NCBI GenBank assembly: GCA_024709705.1
Contig: JANJWE010000319.1
Coordinates: forward strand, 1-6,334
Direction: 5' to 3'
From: Flavobacterium sp.
GTDB taxonomy: Bacteria; Bacteroidota; Bacteroidia; Flavobacteriales; Flavobacteriaceae
DNA length: 6,334 nt
Positions 1 to 5,499 of this stretch are shown here, in pieces (positions within the stretch are counted from its first letter, which is position 1; the number at the start of each line of letters is the position of its first letter). The position numbers and the translations under genes are program-made. The notes beneath the pieces are model-generated. The model was not told where the DNA came from. It ran no database searches and saw only the letters and a list, made by a program, of their open reading frames with translations.

Positions 1-1
1 C

Positions 2-2851
2 TTTACCAATGGAATCGGAATGTTCTCATTTGGGAGTACCTCTGAAGGTCAAGTAGAAGGTCGCTTTTTTACGACAGATGGTACACTTAACGGAACCCAA
101 CGTACAGTAAAACCCGGACAAAAAATAATCATTCGTATAGCGGGTCAAGATGGAGGCGGACGTTCAGGAATAGTAAATGATGGAGTTATTGGAATCTCTA
201 TCAAATCTGGTGGTGGCATTTTTGACGGTTCAGGATTAGCAGGACGATACGATAACAATTCCATTTTAAAAATTGAATTTGTAGGAGGACAAAGTACTGC
301 TAGATTTACAGATGGTAGCGGTTTTTCTACTGCCAATATGCCCAATTTTTCTAGTTTTAAATCGGGTACAACTTATGAAATTGAGGTCATTTCTGATCGC
401 GAATTCAATTTAGTTGTTGGCTCAAATCGAAATAACATTAGAAGCTTTGGAGGTTCCGGATCTGTATCACCGGCTTTAATTCACGCTAGAAATTCCGGAG
501 CCAATATGGATGGTCTTTTTACTTTATTGGAAGTGGTAAATCAAGCCATTAATCTAACCGCCAATGGCAGTGAAGAATACACAGTTACAGGAGTTATTTC
601 TAATAACGAATCTAATTCGAATACCGTGGTTAAAAATGGAAGCGGAACTGTCATTCTTACCAATCAAAACACTTACACGGGTAGTACTACTATCAATTCG
701 GGTACGTTGAGACTCAACAGAACCGGAGGTACAACCCTACCTAGTAGTAATTCCGTTACGGTTAACGGGGGTACATTAAGAGTAAGTTCCAATCAAACTT
801 TAACTAGTTTAACTCTAACTAGTGGAGGGTTAACAATTGATAATGATGTAACACTAACCTTGCCTAATGGTTTGAGTATACCAGAAGGTTTTACAATCAC
901 AAACAATGGTACTCTTTTAATTGAAGGTACATTAACGGATAATAGAACCAATAAAACGTTTGGAGGAACTGTAAATTACAACGGTGGAAACCAAACTATA
1001 GTTGGTGCAAATTACACAAATTTGACATTATCCGGTTCAGGAACAAAAACTTTCAGTGCCAATTCGGTTATTAGTGGAAACTTCACCAACACTGGCGTTG
1101 AAATAATTACACCTTCGTTACTAACATTTAACGGAAGTTCGGCACAATCTTTAACAGGGGCCAATTTCAATTCTATTCATTTTGAAGGCAATTCAAAAAC
1201 TTTTACATCGAATGCAACAGTGAGCAGTACAGGTGCAATAACTTTTGGAACAGGTTCGGGTACAATAGATTTTGACGGAAGTTCGAATAATTTAGACTTT
1301 ATTCTAAAATCTGATAGTAACGGTACTGCAAGAGTCGGACAAATTGAAAGTTTTACACTATCTGGAAATGTAACTACACAAAGATACATTCCACTAGGCA
1401 AAAGAGCCTTTCGTTTTTTGACTTCTACAGTTAATACAACCGAAAGTATAAGAGCAAATTGGCAAGCCAATGGTAGTACTACTTCAGGAATTGGAACTCA
1501 AATAACAGGCTCAGGAGGTGTTACAAACGGATTTGATGCCAGTAATACGAATAACCCTTCTTTGTTTTTTTACAATAACCAAGTTGCCTCCGGGACAGGT
1601 TGGACAGCAGTTTCAAATACCAATTCTACCTTATTAGAAGCAGGTGTTGGATATCGAATTCTAATACGCGGTGACCGTAATGTTGATTTAGGTGCTGCTG
1701 CAGCAGCAGACATGAATCAATCAGTTACTTTAAACACAAAAGGCACATTGAAAACAGGTACAGTAGTTTACAGTGATTCTTCTAGCCCAGTGGCTATAAA
1801 CAATACAAGCAACACCACAACAGACAGCTACAGTTTGGTAGGAAATCCTTTTATGAGTCCTATTGATTGGCACACCCTAGGAAAAACCGGTTTAGTTAAT
1901 TCTTATTACGCATGGGATGCCAATATGGGAACTTCTACCCAAAGAGGACGTTATGTCGTGTATAGTCAAACCTCTGGGACCAATAATAATGCTTCTTCAG
2001 AAGTAGGTAGATATATCCAACCCGGACAAGCCTTTTTTGTAAGAAATGAGACGGTTGGAACAGCTGGAACCCTAACCATTCAAGAGTCTGACAAATCAAA
2101 TACATCAAACACAAATGTTTTTAGAGAAGCATCGAATTTTAATTCTAAATTAAATATTTTAATTTATGAACCCAATGTTTTAAGTCTTGGCGGATATCCC
2201 ATAGACGGTACAGTAGCCGTATTTGGATCCAATTTTTCTGAAATGTTAGATTTTGGTGATGTTGCCAAATTAAATGTTGCCGGAGAAAACATTGCTCTTT
2301 CCAGAGAGAATACAAACTTAGCTATTGAAGCATTTCAAATACCACAAACTGATGATGAGTTATTTTTAAAACTTTTGCAATTTACGGCATCTAAAACTTA
2401 TAGTTTCAAAATAACTGCTGATAGTTTTGGTGAAACTACCTCAGCTTACCTTGTAGATAATTTCTTAAATACTTGGTCTGAAATTGATTTAAACTCAGAT
2501 TACATTCATCCTTTTAACACAACTAGTGATATAGCTTCCTACCATTCCGATCGTTTTAAAATTGTTTTTAACCCTTCAACTTTAAGTTCAAGTGAATTCA
2601 ACTCATCTTTAGTGAGTGTTTATCCAAATCCAATTCAAAACAATCAATTTAATGTGCATTTTCAAGAAGCATTAAATTCAAATGTTAACATTTCAGTAAC
2701 CTCTATTTTAGGTCAAAAAATACCATTTAAATCGAATTCAACTTCAAATGGAATTGCAATTGAATTGAATCAAACTTTAAGTTCCGGTATTTATTTTTTA
2801 GAACTAGAAAGCAATGGAAATAAAATAACCAAAAAAATAATCGTTAACTAA
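2..2851 (+). CDS. T9SS-secreted beta-repeat surface protein, 5' partial
   Basis: The reading frame is open to the window edge: six codons (F-T-N-G-I-G) precede the first visible Met at base 20, so the true start and signal peptide lie upstream. Residues are counted from that Met. Residues about 1-170 are Gly-rich beta sequence that I cannot assign. Residues 206-238 match the autotransporter-associated beta-strand (PATR) repeat, with NGSGTVILTNQNTYTG then STTINSGTLRL. Two related units of about 50 residues follow at 318-365 and 368-415. Residues 434-467 (GTARVGQI, then QRYIPLGKRAFRFL) and 605-611 (SLVGNPF) are motifs I recall from many flavobacterial secreted proteins. Residues about 864-943 form a type A T9SS C-terminal domain, with YPNP at 868-871, GQK, then SGIYFLEL and a KKIIVN tail. 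I infer export through the Sec and T9SS systems and attachment at or release from the cell surface, possibly as an adhesin. The ligand is unknown. It is probably cotranscribed with the small gene 7 bases downstream. Confidence 0.9.
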   Translation, partial: FTNGIGMFSFGSTSEGQVEGRFFTTDGTLNGTQRTVKPGQKIIIRIAGQDGGGRSGIVNDGVIGISIKSGGGIFDGSGLAGRYDNNSILKIEFVGGQSTARFTDGSGFSTANMPNFSSFKSGTTYEIEVISDREFNLVVGSNRNNIRSFGGSGSVSPALIHARNSGANMDGLFTLLEVVNQAINLTANGSEEYTVTGVISNNESNSNTVVKNGSGTVILTNQNTYTGSTTINSGTLRLNRTGGTTLPSSNSVTVNGGTLRVSSNQTLTSLTLTSGGLTIDNDVTLTLPNGLSIPEGFTITNNGTLLIEGTLTDNRTNKTFGGTVNYNGGNQTIVGANYTNLTLSGSGTKTFSANSVISGNFTNTGVEIITPSLLTFNGSSAQSLTGANFNSIHFEGNSKTFTSNATVSSTGAITFGTGSGTIDFDGSSNNLDFILKSDSNGTARVGQIESFTLSGNVTTQRYIPLGKRAFRFLTSTVNTTESIRANWQANGSTTSGIGTQITGSGGVTNGFDASNTNNPSLFFYNNQVASGTGWTAVSNTNSTLLEAGVGYRILIRGDRNVDLGAAAAADMNQSVTLNTKGTLKTGTVVYSDSSSPVAINNTSNTTTDSYSLVGNPFMSPIDWHTLGKTGLVNSYYAWDANMGTSTQRGRYVVYSQTSGTNNNASSEVGRYIQPGQAFFVRNETVGTAGTLTIQESDKSNTSNTNVFREASNFNSKLNILIYEPNVLSLGGYPIDGTVAVFGSNFSEMLDFGDVAKLNVAGENIALSRENTNLAIEAFQIPQTDDELFLKLLQFTASKTYSFKITADSFGETTSAYLVDNFLNTWSEIDLNSDYIHPFNTTSDIASYHSDRFKIVFNPSTLSSSEFNSSLVSVYPNPIQNNQFNVHFQEALNSNVNISVTSILGQKIPFKSNSTSNGIAIELNQTLSSGIYFLELESNGNKITKKIIVN
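971..1264 (+). repeat. Two degenerate ~50-residue protein repeats in the surface protein
   Basis: Residues 318-365 and 368-415 of the surface protein align with each other. Both have an aromatic-Asn-Gly start (YNGG and FNGSS), then Q-x-(I/L), G-A-N-(Y/F), a hydrophobic strand, a G-(S/N)-(G/S)-x-K-T-F motif, and a Ser/Thr-Asn strand. F345 and F395, and N348 and N398, sit exactly 50 residues apart. The DNA is diverged, so this is an old duplication or a structural beta repeat rather than a recent tandem expansion. A smaller echo lies just upstream, where the octamer taactagt occurs at 801-808 and 816-823 and encodes a short repeated L-T-S strand. Confidence 0.6.
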
Positions 2852-2858
2852 AAGCCTT

Positions 2859-3053
2859 ATGAAATCAAAAACTATCACTATACTATTCAGTTTCATTTTC
2901 TTATTTATTTCATCAACTCTCATTGCTCAAGAAGATTTTGAAGATGATACAGATGATTCTGGAGCTCCAGCCGCTCCAATAGATGGGCTTATCATTGTTA
3001 CTTTGGTAGCCGGTAGTGCATTTGGATATCAAAAATTAAAATCTAAAAAATAA
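2859..3053 (+). CDS. Small PID-CTERM-like membrane-anchored exported protein
   Basis: This 64-residue protein has two hydrophobic segments. Residues 1-23 look like a signal peptide: MKSK, a hydrophobic core rich in Ile, Phe and Leu, then SSTLIAQ with likely cleavage near Ala23-Gln24. An acidic linker follows at about 25-34 (EDFEDDTDDS), then a small Pro/Ala stretch leading into A-P-I-D-G at about 40-43. The C-terminal part is a hydrophobic segment (LIIVTLVAGSAFGY) and a basic end (QKLKSKK). This motif, membrane segment and basic tail resemble the sorting signals handled by exosortase-type transpeptidases. I recall the Bacteroidota version as PID-CTERM; this is from memory, not a search. No sorting enzyme is in the window. 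The gene starts 7 bases after the surface-protein stop, has no Shine-Dalgarno sequence, and is followed by a terminator, so translation of the two genes is probably linked. Its function is unknown. Confidence 0.8.
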   Translation: MKSKTITILFSFIFLFISSTLIAQEDFEDDTDDSGAPAAPIDGLIIVTLVAGSAFGYQKLKSKK

Positions 3054-3072
3054 AATTACCATATAGTACTCC

Positions 3073-3107
3073 AAAAAGACATTTAAATTTTAAGTGTCTT
3101 TTTTTTT
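3073..3107 (+). terminator. Intrinsic terminator of the surface-protein/small-protein unit
   Basis: A 14-bp stem pairs 3073-3086 (AAAAAGACATTTAA) with 3090-3103, with one G-T wobble at 3082/3094 and a 3-base loop. The right arm runs into nine T residues at 3099-3107. It begins 20 bases after the stop of the small gene, which places that gene and the surface-protein gene in one transcription unit. Confidence 0.88.
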
Positions 3108-3172
3108 ACTTTAAAACTAGGGTTTAATAAAATTAAAGTAAAAATTACAATCAAAGTCTCCAATAGTAAATG

Positions 3173-3208
3173 AAAACAAAAAAACCTTTTCAAAAGTGAA
3201 AAGGTTTT
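3173..3208 (-). terminator. Intrinsic terminator of tRNA-Pro
   Basis: Read on the minus strand, an 11-bp stem pairs 3208-3198 with 3191-3181 (AAAACCTTTTC and its complement) around a 6-base loop at 3192-3197. It continues into a U-rich tract, seven T, one G, four T, from plus-strand A residues at 3173-3184. The first stem base, 3208, is also the last base of the encoded CCA, so the primary transcript has almost no spacer between the mature tRNA end and the hairpin. Confidence 0.85.
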
Positions 3209-3285
3209 GGTCGGGGTGGCAGGATTCGAACCTGCGGCCTCCTGCTCCCAAAGCAGGCGCGATAACCGGGCTACGCTACACCCCG
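3208..3285 (-). tRNA. tRNA-Pro (anticodon UGG), CCA encoded
   Basis: On the minus strand the sequence folds into a complete cloverleaf. The acceptor stem is CGGGGTG (3285-3279) with CACCCCG (3218-3212). The anticodon arm is CCTGC-TTTGGGA-GCAGG at 3257-3241, with anticodon TGG at 3250-3248. The T arm is GCAGG-TTCGAAT-CCTGC. The C1:G72 pair with discriminator A73 (3211) is the known identity signature of bacterial tRNA-Pro. The CCA end is present in the DNA at 3210-3208. With U at the wobble position it could read most or all CCN codons. It has its own promoter and terminator and is a single-gene unit. Confidence 0.97.
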
Positions 3286-3309
3286 AAGTGAATCATAAAA
3301 TTCAGGTTG

Positions 3310-3340
3310 CAAATATAGACCTTTTAAGTTGTTTTGCAAA
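3310..3340 (-). promoter_or_regulatory. Flavobacterial-type promoter for tRNA-Pro
   Basis: Reading the minus strand, TTTG at 3340-3337 is followed after 19 bases by TATATTTG at 3317-3310. This fits the Bacteroidota housekeeping promoter layout (-33 TTTG or TTG, -7 TAnnTTTG). Transcription would start a few bases downstream, near 3303, giving a 5' leader of roughly 18 bases before the tRNA at 3285. Confidence 0.8.
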
Positions 3341-3419
3341 TGAAAAAAGTAATATTATTAGGTTATTCTTAAATTATTAAAACTAATTAACAACAGGAGA
3401 TTTATTTTCAATTATCGAT

Positions 3420-3427
3420 TACATTTG
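3420..3427 (+). promoter_or_regulatory. -7 promoter element of trxB
   Basis: TACATTTG matches TAnnTTTG exactly and lies 25 bases before the trxB start, predicting a leader of about 20 bases. I see no TTG in the window where a -33 element would be expected (about 3396-3402), so this promoter is half-consensus. Confidence 0.6.
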
Positions 3428-3452
3428 CAACACAAATTGAAAAACATTTACC

Positions 3453-4400
3453 ATGTCTGATACAATTCAAAAAATAAAATGCTTAATTATTGGTTCGGGG
3501 CCTGCCGGATATACAGCAGCTATTTATGCCGCTAGAGCCAATATGAATCCCGTTCTATATCAAGGAACTCAACCCGGCGGACAATTAACAACAACAAATG
3601 AGGTAGAAAATTTTCCGGGCTATCCAGATGGAGTTACCGGTCCGGAAATGATGGTTCAACTTCAGACTCAAGCTAAACGCTTTGGCACCGATATTAGAGA
3701 CGGATGGGCTACAAAAGTAGATTTTACGGGTCCTATTCACAAAGTTTGGATAAACGACTCTATAGAGTTACATTGTGAAACGGTTATAATATCTACCGGA
3801 GCATCGGCTAAATATTTAGGATTACCATCAGAGCAACACTATTTACAAATGGGTGGTGGAGTTTCTGCTTGTGCCGTTTGTGATGGTTTTTTCTATCGAA
3901 ACCAAGAGGTTGTTATAGTTGGAGCCGGAGATTCTGCATGTGAAGAAGCTCATTATTTATCTAAAATGTGTAAAAAAGTTACCATGTTGGTGCGAAGTGA
4001 AAAATTCAGAGCTTCAAAAATCATGGAACAAAGAGTTCGTAAAACGGAGAACATCGAAATTTTGATGAATACCGAAACCGTTGAAGTTAAAGGTGACGGA
4101 CAGGTAGTTAGTTCGGTTTTGGTAAAAAACAGAGCTACAAACGAAGAAATGGAAATTCCTGCAACCGGATTTTTTGTTGCTATTGGCCACCAACCAAATA
4201 CAGAGATATTCAAAGATTTTATAGATTTAGATGAAACCGGTTACATCAAAAATATACCGGGAACATCTAAAACAAACGTAGCTGGTGTATTTGTGGCAGG
4301 TGATGCTGCAGACCATGTATACAGACAAGCCATTACCGCAGCAGGCACAGGCTGTATGGCAGCATTAGATGCCGAAAGATACTTGGCTTCTAAAGAATAA
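3453..4400 (+). CDS. trxB: Thioredoxin-disulfide reductase
   Basis: This cytoplasmic flavoenzyme passes electrons from NADPH through FAD and a redox disulfide to thioredoxin. The 315 residues match the usual length of the low-molecular-weight bacterial type. Visible motifs are FAD-binding GSGPAG (14-19), the redox pair C140-A-V-C143 followed by D144, NADPH-binding GAGDSA (157-162), and the C-terminal FAD motif VFVAGDAAD around 279-287 followed by YRQAITAAGTG. The start is well supported: an in-frame stop (TGA, 3438-3440) lies just upstream and ATG 3453 is the first start after it. There is no Shine-Dalgarno sequence. The 2'-phosphate motif, HRRxxxR in E. coli, reads V-R-S-E-K-F-R at 180-186 and so lacks one arginine. 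The gene has its own -7 element and terminator, so it is probably monocistronic. The nearest alternative is a ferredoxin/flavodoxin-NADP reductase of the same fold, but those lack the CxxC pair seen here. Confidence 0.97.
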   Translation: MSDTIQKIKCLIIGSGPAGYTAAIYAARANMNPVLYQGTQPGGQLTTTNEVENFPGYPDGVTGPEMMVQLQTQAKRFGTDIRDGWATKVDFTGPIHKVWINDSIELHCETVIISTGASAKYLGLPSEQHYLQMGGGVSACAVCDGFFYRNQEVVIVGAGDSACEEAHYLSKMCKKVTMLVRSEKFRASKIMEQRVRKTENIEILMNTETVEVKGDGQVVSSVLVKNRATNEEMEIPATGFFVAIGHQPNTEIFKDFIDLDETGYIKNIPGTSKTNVAGVFVAGDAADHVYRQAITAAGTGCMAALDAERYLASKE

Positions 4401-4405
4401 TAAAG

Positions 4406-4434
4406 AATCCCGATTAATAGTCGGGATTTTTTTT
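4406..4434 (+). terminator. Intrinsic terminator of trxB
   Basis: AATCCCGA (4406-4413) pairs perfectly with TCGGGATT (4421-4428) around a 7-base loop and leads into eight T residues at 4427-4434. It starts 6 bases after the trxB stop and separates trxB from the udk unit. Confidence 0.92.
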
Positions 4435-4503
4435 GATACCGTTTTACTTGAATTTGAATTTTAAAAAGTTAGATTTAATCCCAAATCACAGAATATAATT
4501 TGC

Positions 4504-4511
4504 TATTTTTG
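4504..4511 (+). promoter_or_regulatory. -7 promoter element of the udk-divIC-mutA unit
   Basis: TATTTTTG fits TAnnTTTG and lies 24 bases before the udk ATG, after the trxB terminator. No TTG is present at the matching -33 distance. It is the only plausible promoter core I see in the 135-base gap, and transcription would start at about 4517. Confidence 0.55.
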
Positions 4512-4535
4512 CAATACTAATACCCTTTAAACAAT

Positions 4536-5144
4536 ATGCTTATAATTGGAATTGCCGGCGGAACCGGAAGTGGAAAAACTACTGTTGTACATCAAATTAT
4601 GAATGAACTTCCTGAAACAGAAGTAGGCATCATTTCACAAGACTCATATTACAAAGAAACTCACAATTTAAGTTACGAAGAGCGAACAAAAATCAACTTT
4701 GATCATCCAAGAGCTATTGATTTTGACTTATTAGTCAAACATTTAAAAGAATTAAAATCCGATAAAATTATTGAGCAACCGGTTTACTCATTTGTCACTC
4801 ATAACAGAACCGACGATACAATAATTACACATCCCAGAAAAGTTATGATTGTAGAAGGTATCCTTATTCTGGCTAATCCGGAATTACGAGATATGTTTGA
4901 TATCAAAATTTATGTACACGCGGATTCAGATGAACGCCTCATCAGAAGATTAAAAAGAGATATTGCAGAACGAGGAAGAGACATGAACGAGGTATTAAAT
5001 CGGTATCAAAACACTCTAAAACCCATGCATGAGCAATTCATTGAACCCACAAAAGCTTTTGCCGATATCATTATTCCAAATGACAAATACAACACGGTTG
5101 CTATTGATGTTGTGCGTGCCGTTATCAATCAAAGAATATTATAA
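4536..5144 (+). CDS. udk: Uridine kinase
   Basis: This enzyme phosphorylates uridine, and usually cytidine, to UMP or CMP with ATP or GTP in the cytoplasmic pyrimidine salvage pathway. The 202-residue protein has the Walker A loop GGTGSGKT (8-15), the SQDSYYK motif (34-40) whose Asp36 matches the catalytic aspartate of the family, NFDHP (54-58), PVYSF (82-86), VEGIL (106-110), the Arg-rich lid RRLKRDIAERGRD (137-149), and EPTKAFADIIIP (170-181). It is slightly shorter than the E. coli enzyme. An in-frame stop (TAA, 4518-4520) precedes the ATG, which fixes the start. It is the first gene of a compact unit, with divIC beginning 3 bases after its stop. Phosphoribulokinase shares the fold, but the motif set fits uridine kinase better. 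Confidence 0.96.
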   Translation: MLIIGIAGGTGSGKTTVVHQIMNELPETEVGIISQDSYYKETHNLSYEERTKINFDHPRAIDFDLLVKHLKELKSDKIIEQPVYSFVTHNRTDDTIITHPRKVMIVEGILILANPELRDMFDIKIYVHADSDERLIRRLKRDIAERGRDMNEVLNRYQNTLKPMHEQFIEPTKAFADIIIPNDKYNTVAIDVVRAVINQRIL

Positions 5145-5147
5145 GTA

Positions 5148-5489
5148 ATGAAATTCATTCAACGCTTAAAAGAGAAATACATATGGTTCCGATTTATTGG
5201 GAATCGATACTTTTTTGTAGCTCTATTTTTTGCGATCTGGATGCTTTTTTTAGACAATTACTCCTATATCGAACATCGCGTATTAAACAAAGAATTGAAC
5301 GAACTCGAAACCAACAAAAAATACTACAAAGAAGAGATTCGCAAAGATTGTTTAGAAATAAAAAGACTCAATAACCCAGATTATGTTGAAAAATATGCTC
5401 GCGAAAAATATTTTATGAAAAAAGACAGTGAGGATATTTACATTATAGAATTTGAAGACGAATTACTCGAAAAGGAAAACCAAAATTAA
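5148..5489 (+). CDS. Septum formation initiator, DivIC/FtsB family
   Basis: This 113-residue single-pass membrane protein has a basic cytoplasmic N-terminus (1-20), one transmembrane segment (about 21-35, YFFVALFFAIWMLFL), a charged predicted coiled coil (about 41-75, rich in Leu, Glu and Lys), and then the family motif N-P-D-Y-V-E-K-Y-A-R-E-K-Y (76-88). The C-terminal part (MKKDSEDIYIIEF) also matches the family, followed by an acidic tail. FtsB and DivIC proteins pair with FtsL through their membrane and coiled-coil parts and connect early divisome proteins to FtsW/FtsI septal peptidoglycan synthesis. Length and layout are normal. The ATG follows the udk stop by 3 bases, indicating translational coupling, and mutA follows after 10 bases. 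Family membership is clear. Whether to call it DivIC or FtsB is a naming matter that sequence alone does not settle. Confidence 0.9.
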   Translation: MKFIQRLKEKYIWFRFIGNRYFFVALFFAIWMLFLDNYSYIEHRVLNKELNELETNKKYYKEEIRKDCLEIKRLNNPDYVEKYAREKYFMKKDSEDIYIIEFEDELLEKENQN

Positions 5490-5499
5490 ACCATTCAGA

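Noticed and set aside
145..345. 66-codon open frame on the minus strand inside the surface-protein gene
   Set aside because: It lies wholly opposite a strongly supported gene, its Pro-rich translation mirrors Gly-rich codons of the sense strand, and no promoter or start context is visible.
1177..1470. 97-codon open frame on the minus strand inside the surface-protein gene
   Set aside because: It is the antisense shadow of the beta-repeat coding sequence, with no recognisable domain and no promoter.
3108..3172. AT-rich gap between the two converging terminators, considered for a small RNA or small gene
   Set aside because: There is no hairpin, promoter motif or open frame of meaningful length; it appears to be plain spacer.
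3208..3285. tRNA gene as a possible integration site for a mobile element
   Set aside because: No integrase gene, no direct repeat of the tRNA 3' end elsewhere in the window, and flanking genes are ordinary chromosomal genes.
3395..3400. AGGAGA resembling a Shine-Dalgarno sequence upstream of trxB
   Set aside because: It is over 50 bases before the ATG and upstream of the -7 element, so it would not be in the predicted transcript. Bacteroidota starts also rarely use such sites.
3953..4213. 86-codon open frame on the minus strand inside trxB
   Set aside because: It is antisense to the conserved NADPH domain of trxB and has no family features of its own.
5183..5374. 63-codon open frame in another plus frame within the divIC-like gene
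   Set aside because: It is fully contained in the real gene, and its Arg/Gln-rich translation is what a frame-shifted Lys/Glu-rich coiled coil gives.
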